NCBI GenBank assembly: GCA_028456385.1
Contig: JALNQF010000109.1
Span: 1-64,000, forward strand
Source of the DNA: Ophiosphaerella korrae
Lineage: Eukaryota; Ascomycota; Dothideomycetes; Pleosporales; Phaeosphaeriaceae
Length of the DNA: 64,000 bases
Direction: 5' to 3'
Shown here one piece after another: positions 23,785 through 34,095 of this stretch. Each line of letters begins with the position of its first letter. Position 1 is the first letter of the stretch. The notes under the pieces are model-generated. The model made no database searches. It saw only the letters and a program-made list of their open reading frames with translations, and was not told the origin of the DNA. The translations under genes and the position numbers were made by a program.

Positions 23785-24960
23785 TCAGGCGCTTGTCTTA
23801 GGTATAACAGTGGCTTCTTGTACTGCGTTAGGCTTTTCTTCTTTGCTAGGCGTCTCTTCAGGAGTGGCAGTATGCTCTCCGTTGTGGGCTTGTCCTTCAC
23901 CGACTCCATGCTCTTCATCGAGTCTCTTCTTGTGCAATAGACTTTGCTGCCTTTTCCACATCTTGTAGAAGTTCCATGCTCCCCAGAGCTGGGCAGACAT
24001 GAAAATGACGTGAAGGATGGGTGTGACGATCCTGAAGGGCAGTGTCCAACGATCCCAAAGAGATCCCCATAGCCAGAAGACAACGATAGTTTCGACAATG
24101 CTGCCTACGAAAGTGGTTACACCCGCAAAACCGAACACCTTGGACAAAAAAACGTGGTCAGTGGGATACACCCGGTAGAGGATAATGGCAAGATGAGGCC
24201 AGAACTCGCAAATAACATCAAACATTCCTATAGCATACCTGTTAGCAACAGGCCGAGTTAACTTGTTGGAGAAAGGCCTACCCCAGATGTAACATAAGAG
24301 AAACTCAATAGTAGCATCTTGTTGATTCTCCCAGTTAAGACTGATTGCCACAGCGGTTGCGGCAATGATGACAGACCCGATATGATGCAGAACCGCGACG
24401 GGAGAAAGCTTGGAGCGGAATATAAGTTCAAAGATGTACATGGCGACAAAAACCTGGTTGAGAACAAGAAGCACTGCAAAAAAAAAACAAACACACCTGT
24501 TAGCAAATTCCCAAAATCCGTGCAGCAAAAAAAAACATCACTTGGCAAAACAAAACAAAACAAAAAGTCGTTACTTACTGTCACCCATTGTCACCAGTTT
24601 GGAGCCACCAAAGGGAGAGTGCACAGACGCTGCGCCAGAGAGCACCGCGAATAAAGGATAGGACGCAGTAGCAAGCATGATGATCTTCGCTGTGGCGGCA
24701 ATGTGGTGATTGATGAATCCGCGCCTCTTGATGTCGTCTAGGTTGTCGAACATTTTGCCGTAAATCTTTTTAAGCAGGAACGTTTCGTAGACATAGTACC
24801 GTACCAGGAAGTAGATGACGAGGGAGATGGTGAGGATGAGGCCTGCGTAGGGAGCCAGTTGAGAGATCTCCTCGTTGATGATTCTCGTGACATGTGGTCC
24901 ACCCCTGTGGTTCTTGTGGTGATGCCCAGCAGGGTCGAATTCCTTCCGAGTATGATTCAT
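23785..24960 (-). CDS. Multi-pass membrane protein, TLC-like, function unknown
   Basis: A predicted 338-residue integral membrane protein in three exons: 24579-24960, 24282-24473 and 23785-24227. Intron 1 is 24474-24578 (105 nt, GTAAGT..TTTGCAG) and intron 2 is 24228-24281 (54 nt, GTAGGC..GCTAAC..TATAG). Intron 2 has no stop and a multiple-of-three length, so retention would add 18 residues. At least six hydrophobic segments are seen, and a His-His pair inside a membrane-proximal helix (VAVLHHIGSVIIAA), the type of motif found in TRAM/LAG1/CLN8 domains. The C-terminal 60 residues are acidic and cytosolic-looking. The reading frame stays open to 25125 without an ATG. The first in-frame ATG (24960, MNHTRKEFDPAGHHH) was taken as start, though an upstream exon is possible. 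TLC assignment is tentative; that it is a real membrane protein is not. Confidence 0.72.
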
Positions 24961-25125
24961 GATTGTCGACAAGTGAGCTGGATCGGAGGGGTAGTTCTCG
25001 CCAAGGACCAAGGAGTTGCTTGTGCTTTTTGAGGTCACCACAGAGGAGGATCCTGCTGCCCCTATTTGCGTAGTGTAAGTGTTTCCCAACGGTGAAACGG
25101 CGATGAGACTCGATGCCAGAGGTAG

Positions 25126-28042
25126 TCACGATCACCCGGACGGGAAGGACAGTAGAAGTTACGGGTTGCGTGAGCGAAACGAAGAGAGTCACGAAGAAGT
25201 AATATATGCGAGAAACTATGTATGCGGGTAATGACCACCATTGGGCTGTGGCTGGTCGATTGTTTGTGACGGGTCATTAAGTGGTTCTAGATCTCCTGGC
25301 CTATAGTTTGCGAGTCCATTGTTGGACAGAAGGCCGGGGTGTTAAGAATCGGACCGGATGACACCTGGGTTAGACCTGTGGCGTTTACGCTGGGCCATGG
25401 TTCCACGACTGATAGAGAGTGACTTTGTGCCGCCGTGCTGGAAACGATGAGCTTGACAACGCTTAGCCAGAATGAGGCCTAGGCGGCCCCTTTACATGGG
25501 CAAAATACCTCAATCATACTTCGGCAAACACGAGCCACGACATGGGCGGCGTGGCTGACCGTATTGTGGCCTGGAACAGCGCTGGCGGCGCACTGCTCGG
25601 GGCCCGAGTGGGGCCAATCGCAAGCTCTAGCATCAGTTGATCGACTTTGTGTCAATACATAGTATACATGGCGCGCCAACCCCGTTGGGGCGCGTGTGAA
25701 AACTACTTAGGTACCTAACTTCTCCCCAGGAACAGCGCAGGGATGAATGGGCTTGCCATGTTCACTGACACTTGCCATCTTGGACATGAACAGCGCCTCG
25801 TGCAAGACTCATAACATGTCGGACCCGTAGTGAAACGTGTGGTTGGTGATGCAACCACTGCTGAAGCGCTGAAGTTGTAAATTGCGCAATCAAATCAGGG
25901 GTCGGAAATCGGCACAGTGGCTGACGAGCACATCCACGCACACAGTGTCACCTTCCCGGGGCATGATAGGCGCACGGAAAATGGCTCCGGGAGCGCGCTG
26001 AAGACAGTCAAGCATCGTTGTGGCAATCATGCGAGGCTTAGCATAGCTTAAGCCAATGATACTCCGCGGACAAGGCCCCGCGTTTCTTCCATCTCCCGCA
26101 CCAGCCCTTCAAACCCTTCATCTTTTCCGTAAATATCGCTGATGTAAGCCTGCACCCGTTTGCGTTGCATCGCAAGCCGTCGTTACCTGACATCAGCCAG
26201 TAAAGAAAAGTGGCTCAACAGCTTCGCTTATTAGTTTCCGTTTTGCTTTGTTTCTAATTCCAACACAACCCTGGAGCTGCCCAGGTGACCTTTCCCTGGG
26301 AGAGCCTAGGATTCGCCCTGGACCTGTCCCCCTTTCCCCCGCCGCATATGGGCATGCACAAACGATGAGAGCTTGAAAAGACGCTGTTGGGCAATAAAGT
26401 GTGTGAGTCCCGGTAATTAATGCGGCACAGGCACTGTCCGCGCCCGACTCATGCACGTGGCGCAGTCCTCGTGGATAGGACCGAAATATATCCTACCGTA
26501 CGCTCAGAATCTGAGACTCCACTCGCTCCGTTCTGCACCTCTTAGAGGGCAGCATAGAACACTTCCAACTCACCATCCGTCGAAACCACACGTAATACCC
26601 CGACAGCAGGCCATTTAGGCAATGTATTCCCACACACACTCTGCGTCTTTTGTTTGGCGGTAATCAAACCATGATTGAAATATAGGCTCCGCGTCATTGG
26701 AAGTATTCTAGTTCCATGATGCATCGCGTGCTACTAGGTATCCAACGCACCTTAGGTATCAAGTACACAAGCGATGTTACCCAATTCTCCTATCTGACTG
26801 AAATCATATCCATTGCGACCCCCGTATTGGACTTCAGCCACAAGCGCACTAATAATTATGACGTAACTGGATACATGATTGACAATCACAAATAGCTTTG
26901 AGCGTCAAGAAACCGCCGTGATTCCTTGATCCCTTGACCATTGGAGCTGCACGACGTTGGACCATACCCCGCTTAAAAAGAGATACCAAACGGAAGGGCC
27001 GTCAAGACTAGCGGATCCAGTGGATCCGCTGTACCGCGTATATTTACTAAGACTTTCGGGTCCTTGGAAGGGTCTTGGAAGGCGCCACACCGTTGAGATC
27101 AGGTTTGTCGAGACTCGAGGTCCCAGTGCTGCGACCGACTATGGGCCGGACATGCGCCTGCCTAGGTCAAGACCCTTGATGACTGCCGTGTGACTAGATC
27201 CAATATGCATGTCAGGTCTGTTCCAGAGCTAGCTGGCATAGACTGGATTTCGAACGCTGCGAGCATGACGTGGTGCCCCTCAGTGTCACGTACGACGATG
27301 ATTACATGTCTCATGAAAAGCCCAATAAGGCAAGCTAGCGAGGTTCAACTTCATGGACATCGACTGCAGTCTCTGGGCTGGCACGATAGCGGCAGGTTCA
27401 GGCGTTCAGACGCTGCACTTAATACGGGTTCTGACGCCCAGGGTAGAGGTCAATACGGCAACAAAGAGGGGAGTAACATGTAGCTGCATTAGATATGCCC
27501 TCAATGGCCAAGAATACGGATCCACTCAAATACCGTAACTGTGTTAAGATCTTCCACAAGTGGAGACAATATAAAGCCTCTGGTGTCGTGGCGAGTACAA
27601 CAGTTGGTTCTCACGGATGCCTTCGGAGCTCTCAAGGGCACTTGATACTAAGGCGGTATTGTGAGGGGCAATCTGGAAGGAGTATCGGTGATATTGCTTG
27701 TAAGTACTAGGGTGTAGTAACTGTAGCAAGGTGAACACAACTATCTAAGGGTAATGAGCGTGGTGTCTATATACGCGGTGTCGGGGCATCTCGACCAGTG
27801 GCAATGATCGTAAATGGTCACCACGTGCGCTGATGCAAACGCTGCCAAGAGAGCATGTGCTATTTGTGTCGACAATCGCGCAGGTCCTCGGTGCTGTAGG
27901 AATGAATGATGACTGCGCGTGCCGCTATTCTTGCATCTGAGGACGGGCCCAACGGGGCAAGTCGAGGGCCTTGAAACATTATCTCAGATGTTCCTAGATA
28001 CATCAAAGGGAGTGCTTTTTAACAATTCCTTTTTTTTTGGCT
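25126..28042. other. Long intergenic region, no intact gene
   Basis: Nearly 3 kb with only short, overlapping frames on both strands lacking motifs. GC content is intermediate. No TIRs, LTRs or strong RIP signature seen. It may hold decayed genes that I cannot recognise. Confidence 0.45.
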
Positions 28043-28440
28043 GTATTAGCCATGCAGACGAGACGAGTTTAACAATAGGGTGGATGTGGTGGTTTCGGTT
28101 GGCACAATTGCAAAAGCCGTAGTATCTAGGAAGTTCCACGAGGGTAACGGTAACTGCAGAGCCACCTGGCCCGGGCTAAAGGTAACACTCGCGTCAACCG
28201 TGAGCGGCATCAGATTCTTGACAGGCACCGCGGCCAACTTGCTCAGCGACCTGGAGAGAAAGGAGGCTTCGATGCGGAACATCATCTTCACAAGAACAAT
28301 TCTTGTGGTCCATACAGCGTCACGGTGGCCTCCTGGTCAGAATAGAGAGGTGTGACACTATTTAAGTACAGCTGGACAGTTTGCTCTTCGACGTCAAAGA
28401 AGCTTGCGTCATAGGTGGCAAGTGTCGTGCGGAACAGGAT
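28043..28440 (-). pseudogene. Frameshifted fragment of an unrecognised protein-coding gene
   Basis: Two adjoining minus-strand frames look like parts of one protein. About 28,295-28,440 reads RTTLATYDASFFDVEEQTV and then LYLNSVTPLYSDQEATVTLY before a TGA. The neighbouring frame 28046-28291 continues with PVKNLMPLTVDASVTFSPGQ and LQLPLPSWNFLDTTAF. The composition is that of a beta-rich extracellular domain, not random sequence. I do not recognise the family with confidence; a DUF3712-like fungal membrane or extracellular protein is only a guess. There is no start, and the joint between frames needs a 1- or 2-nt shift, so it is read as a remnant. Confidence 0.45.
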
Positions 28441-30137
28441 ATTCTAGGCAGTGAGTATCCGGCACATGGTGAATGCACCAAAGCGCCTGCTGCATCTTTA
28501 CAAAACAGCTGTGCGCCACAATGATGAGCGAATGTATACACATATAGTAATAATAGTAATTAGAGTAAGAATAATTGGGACCAACTTGATCGGAAATACG
28601 ATATTTGAAAATGATAAGGGCTCCATAATATCGAACGATTGAAGGTGTATGTATAGGTAAATCGGTTTGCCTGTCAAGTATATAATAAACCGGATGAAGT
28701 CAAGGACTAGAATTAAAGCTAAAGTTAAAAAAGCGCCGCGAATGTATAGGCAGTAGGGAGGTTCGCATGTTCGCATCCAAATCGTGTGCGATTCTAAGTC
28801 TAGTAGTATCATTTTAGGAAATGCTATAGGCACATCAACCGAAAACTCGTTTTATTTGCGAGTTCATCGTTTATCAATCGTCCGCCAAGGCGTCGAGGTC
28901 CACTTTAACCCAAGTTGGCTCTTTCCAAGAATCAAACCAACACAGGAGATATCTCTATGCAATCTTTGAGAGACAGGGACAGAAAGCCCTTACACAGCGT
29001 CTTGCGTTATTCTACAATATTACTATCCAGATCTCGCCAAATTGATATTGTCCAATCACTAGCTATAGGTCTCTCCACGTTCGGCAAATTACTGTATTGA
29101 ATACGCTTGTTACTATCTACAACATAGTGGTAGTTGTAAAACTGGATCGAGGCAATTTTAAAAGTCTCTTAATTCCACCCCGGTTCCTTGCATACTTGAC
29201 GATGCCTTGTGGCCGGCCCTCATAATCGACAGTTGACGACGGTAGAATTTGTAGATAAATAGAGCGATCACGACAATTCTTGTACACCCAAAATTGTGGA
29301 TGAAAGCGTCTTTAATTCTCAACACCATCCGCCTCTCAAACACAAGTAGGCTCAATAAAGACATCACTTGAAGGGTGCAATAGTTGTGAAATCTACAACG
29401 TGGTGTTTCCAATCGCTCAGTGATTGGCGATAGTCTTCCTAACAACCTGTTGAATATGTTGTGTAGCGGGATACCTCTCCTTCGTCTTCGATGCCTCCGG
29501 CAAACCTCGCCTGCTTGTCTGCAAAGCTGACTTCACACTCTCTTTCTCACACACGGCGTCACACGGCTGCGAAAACTTATACAATCACCTGAGGAATGCA
29601 CGCAATCCTGTCGTTAGCCACATGGCAGCCGCTTTTTTCGAGGACGATGGGAATCTTCTCCTGCGTTGAGGTCAAGCCTGCTAGCGGCGATCACACGAGG
29701 CCGAATACCAACTCGGCGTATGGGATGGCATCTAGTCTCCGGAAGAAGATGTGGCTTGTACGGCGTGTAGGATAGGATTAGAAGACAAGAGAAACCTAGT
29801 GGAGCCCTGCTTCGCTATCATGGCACATGAGATACGTCTTCAGCCTTGTAAACTCTATTTTAGAGCTTCAGATAAGATCATCCACAGTCGGCATAACTAA
29901 TCATCAGTAGAGTCAAATAGATAGTACTAAAAGAGATAAGAATAGATCTGAGCTGCTCAGCTACTGTTGCATCAATGTTTCGCACAGACACGACGAACAT
30001 GCCTAGACACCTACCCCACAAGACCTTCTCCACCCCCACCACATTACCCTCATTTCTACAGACAACAGCTACGAAAGTTTGCCCCTGCTCGCCCTCTTGA
30101 ACCTGTTACACATCTAGCTAGCCCATCTTAGATCACC
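28441..30137. other. Intergenic, nothing recognised
   Basis: Mixed composition with locally AT-rich parts (28,530-28,830). Frames of 60-110 codons occur on both strands but have no motifs or conserved look. No repeat boundaries found. Confidence 0.45.
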
Positions 30138-30408
30138 TTAGGCCTTTCCCGGATACTGTGGAGGCGGGGCGTCGTTTGTTCCCTGGTAGCCGGAGTGGGT
30201 CTGGGCTTGTCCTGGGTGGCTTTGGGTAAATGTTTGGCTAGACATCACTTGAGTCGGTGGCGGACTCGCTGACAACACAGGAGGTGTAACAACTGTGGCT
30301 CCTGCATTCGCAATAGGCGCTCCAAACACTGGTGCAGGCGCTTGGAGTGGCTGCATTGGGACCGACGTTGGTCCTGGCACCCACTGGTGTTGCTGGGGTG
30401 GCTGCATC

Positions 30409-30448
<40 letters not shown>

Positions 30449-30900
30449 GCTGCGTAGCAACAGGGGCGGGTCCCCCAGGTCCCATGACGAACACAGGGCT
30501 CACGGTAATGTTGGGGGCGATATTGTTTGCTGTAGACGTGGCTTGGTTGGAGTTGGATTCGTTCGATGTTGCGACGGCCACTTGCTGGGTTGTTTCCACG
30601 ATAACTTTTCTCCTTCGACGGCAGCAACATACGAGTATCCACACGAAGATTATGAATATGAAAAAGCCTCCAATGCCACCACCGTATTCCACGGCTTCAC
30701 GTTTCGTATAACGATGTGTAGATGACGCATGCCTGACCTAAAACATCGGTTAGAAAAAAAAACAGGAAATAATAGTAGGTTAATGCCATTGGGGTTTCAA
30801 GGTGACATTGGAAGATATCTGGACGGTATCCTTTGAGGTGGAAAAGAGGACTCTCGTGAATACTGACAGGTGCTTCGTGTCCTCTCGCTTTGATGTACAT
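30138..30900 (-). CDS. Single-pass membrane protein with polyQ tract and proline-rich cytosolic tail
   Basis: A predicted 210-residue protein. Exon 2 (30138-30737) is secure; exon 1 (30868-30900, 11 codons) with a 130-nt intron 30738-30867 (GTCAGT..GTTTTAG) is the best in-frame start found. The order is a short basic N-terminus with KR, a Gly-rich lead-in, one membrane helix (GGFFIFIIFVWILVCCC), an immediate RRRRK stop-transfer cluster with adjoining cysteines that could be palmitoylated, then a Gln/Pro/Ala-rich tail. The tail has 15 consecutive Gln coded by a CAA run (about 30407-30450) and ends APPPQYPGKA, a PPxY-like motif that WW-domain ubiquitin ligases of the Rsp5 type bind. That suggests an endosomal or plasma-membrane adaptor, but no family is recognised. 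Confidence 0.65.
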
Positions 30901-31640
30901 TTTTACTACCAACAATTGTCTAATCCAACTAGAGCCTACTGTGCCGCTGAATAGTCACCGGAATGCCGATGTAGAGTACCAGAAATGAGTGATAAGCGTG
31001 TAGCAAGATAACGATGGACTCAACACTAATTAAAGAATGATTACAATCATGAGAAGAGACAAAAACATGAACACGTCCCTTCTTGAGTAAAACCACTGCA
31101 GCAAAATTTAAAGGAGATGAAATGTTAGCTGAGGAGCGTTAGGCTGAGGTGGCTTGCTTGTCTATGGTTTCATTTTGACCAAGCTGTAGCCACTTTCAAC
31201 ATAAGTTCTCAAGCCAAGCGAATGTGAGAAGTGAAAACACCGGTCCTCTTATCGTCCTTGTGGTGGACGATGTGCAGATCATGGTCTCGCCTGGTTCTTG
31301 TAAGCTTCGCCGTCCGAGGGAACCAGATGATAACTAGGTCCTTAGCTCACTTGAATTGACTTCGAATAGGTTGAGGCTCAATGGGGGGACTAGAAGATGT
31401 CGGGACTTATCCAGGTACAAAAGAGTTGCCAAGAAGTTTGTCGCTACGTAATCTGCCTCGTTACGCCTTTCGCTAATAATGTACCGAAAACTATCGATGC
31501 AGGGGTTAACCTGTATGAGCCGAATGTTTGGTGTACTGCATTCAGACCGTATCCGTCTTAAACTACCTTTTTCGATTTCTAGGCATACGATATCTTCAGC
31601 TGCCATGGCTGCCATGGCTGCCAAGAAAGGCTGTCCTGCA
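30901..31640. other. Intergenic with a possible gene tail
   Basis: On the minus strand 31334-31640 stays open for about 100 codons up to the inverted-repeat element at 31641 and has a protein-like composition (for example PLSLNLFEVNSSELRT at its end). It could be the 3' end of a gene cut off by that element, but no family is recognised. Nothing else is seen. Confidence 0.35.
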
Positions 31641-31771
31641 CAGTGCCTTCGCATGGTGGAGCGCATCCCTGTCAAAGTTCGACGAGTTACAGCTCTAGGT
31701 CGTCGCACTGGCTGTTGTGCTTTGATTCGCCAAACTTTGATTGGGATGCGCTCCACCATACAAAGGCACTG
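31641..31771. mobile_element. Tc1-type MITE-like inverted repeat
   Basis: A 131-bp fold-back: two 45-bp arms (about 39 of 45 matching) around a 41-bp loop. Both ends begin CAGTGCCTT, the CAGTG terminus typical of Tc1/mariner elements. TA follows the right end and CA precedes the left end, consistent with a TA target duplication mutated on one side. Most arm mismatches are transitions. It carries no coding capacity. Confidence 0.7.
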
Positions 31772-31832
31772 TAGGCTCTGCAGCCCTGAAATTTGTTTGA
31801 CGCCTGACGCGAATGGTGGTAAATTTTCGTTA

Positions 31833-32958
31833 ACGTGGTTTAGCTACAAGCGAGCGGTCCATACAAGCGAGCGGCCCGCCTCGCCAGCTCTGCGCACCTG
31901 TTCAAGCGTATAACCCAACAGCGCAGTAGAGTAGCGTAGATATATTGATATGTTGAATCAAGCAGGATTTACTAGATCAATTTTACATGTACGTAAGTTG
32001 TGCCCAGTCTCTCTGCATCTCTTGCAGCGCGCGAGCCTGGCGACTCAGGCCTGATCTCTCTCCATCTTGACGCTGTTCATTGACTTAACGCTGCACAGCC
32101 TCTTTCTTAGCAAGTATATCCTCTCCTTGTCCCTTTTTTAAGACTACTTGCTTCTGAATCCGCTTCTTTTTTTCGTGATTTACGTTTGCTAGCTGCCTCA
32201 TTGGCTCTTTCAAGACTGGAGATCTGATCGCGCATTAACTTAGCTTCCAGCATTATTCTATGAGCCCCCTTTTTGATTTAATCGATTGCGTTAATAATCG
32301 ATGCTGGCGACGAGCTCTTGTGCCGGCGTACGCGCTCACGTACGTTACTCGGCGTACAAGCTACCTGGGAGCCTCTGGTAGAGCTGGAGTAGCTGGAGTA
32401 GGTGTATGGAGCTCTTGTATGCTGTACCAGCTCGAACCAGCTACTTATAGCACCTAAGTCCTTATATAAGGCTCGCTGCCTATCGTATAGGCGATTGAAA
32501 CGCGTCGTAAGACTGTCCGTACGCTTGACAAAGTTGCGCGTCCAGTAGATGCCGACAGGGCTGCCTCCACGCTGAGTGAGTAGCTTATCAGCCATCTCAC
32601 GCACAGCAGCTAGAGTTGGGGCAAAACTACGAGAATCTAGGTTGAGGATATAATCAACTATCACCTCCTCTTCTAGCTGGGTAAGCCTCTTCGAGCTGGG
32701 CTGGTAATCACGTCGGGCAGAGATACCAGCGCGTCGTCTCCAGAGGCTAGTTCGGGGCACATCATATATTTTTGCAGCAAATCTCTCGCTTAAAATTTGG
32801 TCTGAATTGATAGCTAAATTAGCAAGCTGAATACTCGCTTCATCTGAAGTCGACTGAGTAGCGTAGCGTTGAGTCATTGTGAGTTGAGGTAAGGTGGGTG
32901 CGCAGAGCTGGCGAGGTGGGCCGCTCGCTTGTATGGACCGCTCGCTTGTAAACCACGT
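31833..32958. mobile_element. Internally deleted pogo/Fot1-type DNA transposon
   Basis: A 1126-bp element with terminal inverted repeats of about 63-66 bp (31833-31898 and 32896-32958), flanked by TA on both sides (31831-31832, 32959-32960). Each repeat starts ACGTGGTTTA and contains a doubled ACAAGCGAGCGG motif. Inside, on the minus strand, are the two ends of a pogo-family transposase with the catalytic DDE middle missing. Full-length relatives are near 2 kb, so roughly half is gone. The element cannot make its own transposase but has intact ends. Confidence 0.88.
31985..32877 (-). pseudogene. Pogo/Fot1-type transposase, DDE core deleted
   Basis: The N-terminal 145 or so codons (32877 downward) carry the psq-type helix-turn-helix (AAKIYDVPRTSLWRRRAG) and the CENP-B-type second helix-turn-helix (LTQLEEEVIVDYILNLDSR, GIYWTRNFVKR). 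After RALYKDLGAISSWFEL the text jumps to the C-terminal tail (TPSNVRERVRRHKSSSP). The whole DDE catalytic domain, about 250 residues, is absent. The tail has a TAA stop at 32278-32280 and a frameshift further on, then runs to a final stop near 31985. Such deletion derivatives can still be mobilised by intact relatives. It is bounded by the element's inverted repeats. Confidence 0.85.
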
Positions 32959-32960
32959 TA

Positions 32961-33369
32961 CACATTATCTTTAGATGCGGACAGTAGCCTACTTCCGCAA
33001 AGTGCGCTGTGTCTAGTGTTCCGACAAAGAATGCTAGATTTGATGAGCCATGGATGCTAGGCAAAGATACACAGCACAAATGTGTTCGCACGACGTTGTC
33101 TCAGAAAACCCTAAACTCCGCTGTAATTCTCGAGAGAGGCCAATCTCATGATACCAGATACGTGACTGCTCCCAAGATTAGACCTTGGGGTAAGTCCTCC
33201 AAGCGAAACACTTTCAGCCCTGGCAGCGGGAACGACTCGGGAAGGCTGCCGAGTTTGCTAGAGTCCCTACCCATAATTAAGCTTTTCGCTAAGATTGCCG
33301 ATCACTCTGAATGTCCTGTAGGACGTCATACCGCCATCCATGTAGTAAGATTTTACGGGTCGCGTCTTG
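32961..33369. other. Flank between two pogo relics
   Basis: Normal composition; an open plus-strand frame 33009-33446 has no motif. It could be decayed upstream transposase sequence belonging to the fragment that follows, but I cannot support that. Confidence 0.35.
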
Positions 33370-33723
33370 TGATTGTATTTTACAAAATCAATTCTCCTTC
33401 AAAACAAATAACGGAGCGAAAGCTCGCCGACCAACTAGGTCGGTAAATCTAGGAATGGCTAAGGTGATGAGCTATGAGGATCTAGAGGAGGCACGAGCAA
33501 AGCGCGATGCGAAAAAGAAGGTTGCACTAAACAAGGGCAAAGGGAAACACAGTCGTAAGCGGAAGAATCCTCCTACGGAATAATATCAAGAGGCATAAGC
33601 AAAGGCAGGGCCAAACGCGAACCCACCGGTGCCAAAGAATAAAATGGTGCGATTGAGTGAAGCTGGGCTAGCAAAAGCTGAAGGAGCGCTATAGACGTCA
33701 CCAATAGCAGAGATTTATTAGGA
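33370..33723 (+). pseudogene. C-terminal fragment of another pogo-family transposase
   Basis: Reads the typical tail of fungal pogo/Fot5-like transposases: a degenerate INNEAK-type segment, then MAKVMSYEDLEEARAKRDAK, then a basic GKGKHSRKRK stretch, and, past TAA (33581) and TAA/TAG stops, a Pro-rich end with PVPKNKMVRLSEAGLAKAE. No catalytic domain precedes it and no inverted repeat was found, so it is an isolated relic. Confidence 0.65.
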
Positions 33724-34095
33724 TAGGATATGCAATGGACATACATACTTGGAAATGAAATGTAATGTAACATCCATTCCTGCAGGTCGAGAAACCCCCC
33801 GCGCCAAGATGAACCAGTTGTTTAAGCATCTTCATTTTTTCCCTGTCGTCTCTTTCCCATCACCACAATCGTAGACATAGGTCAAGGGAAGGCAGGTGGG
33901 TTCATGCTGCTTCGAATACGAACCGAACGGTGCATAGTCGGGTTGTGGTAGCCGACTGAGGGGGTCATCTAGTCCTAGATGCCTGGTGAGCGTTTCTACT
34001 CCAGGCTTGGCACAGACCTACCGAAATGGTGCGTATCTCTAGGGGTTAGCACTTCTGCTAATGTGGCTATGCGTAGCCGGGCCTTCATTGTCCTT
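33724..34095. other. Intergenic, nothing recognised
   Basis: Short stretch between the transposase relic and the zinc-finger pseudogene. No open frame or repeat of note. Confidence 0.4.
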
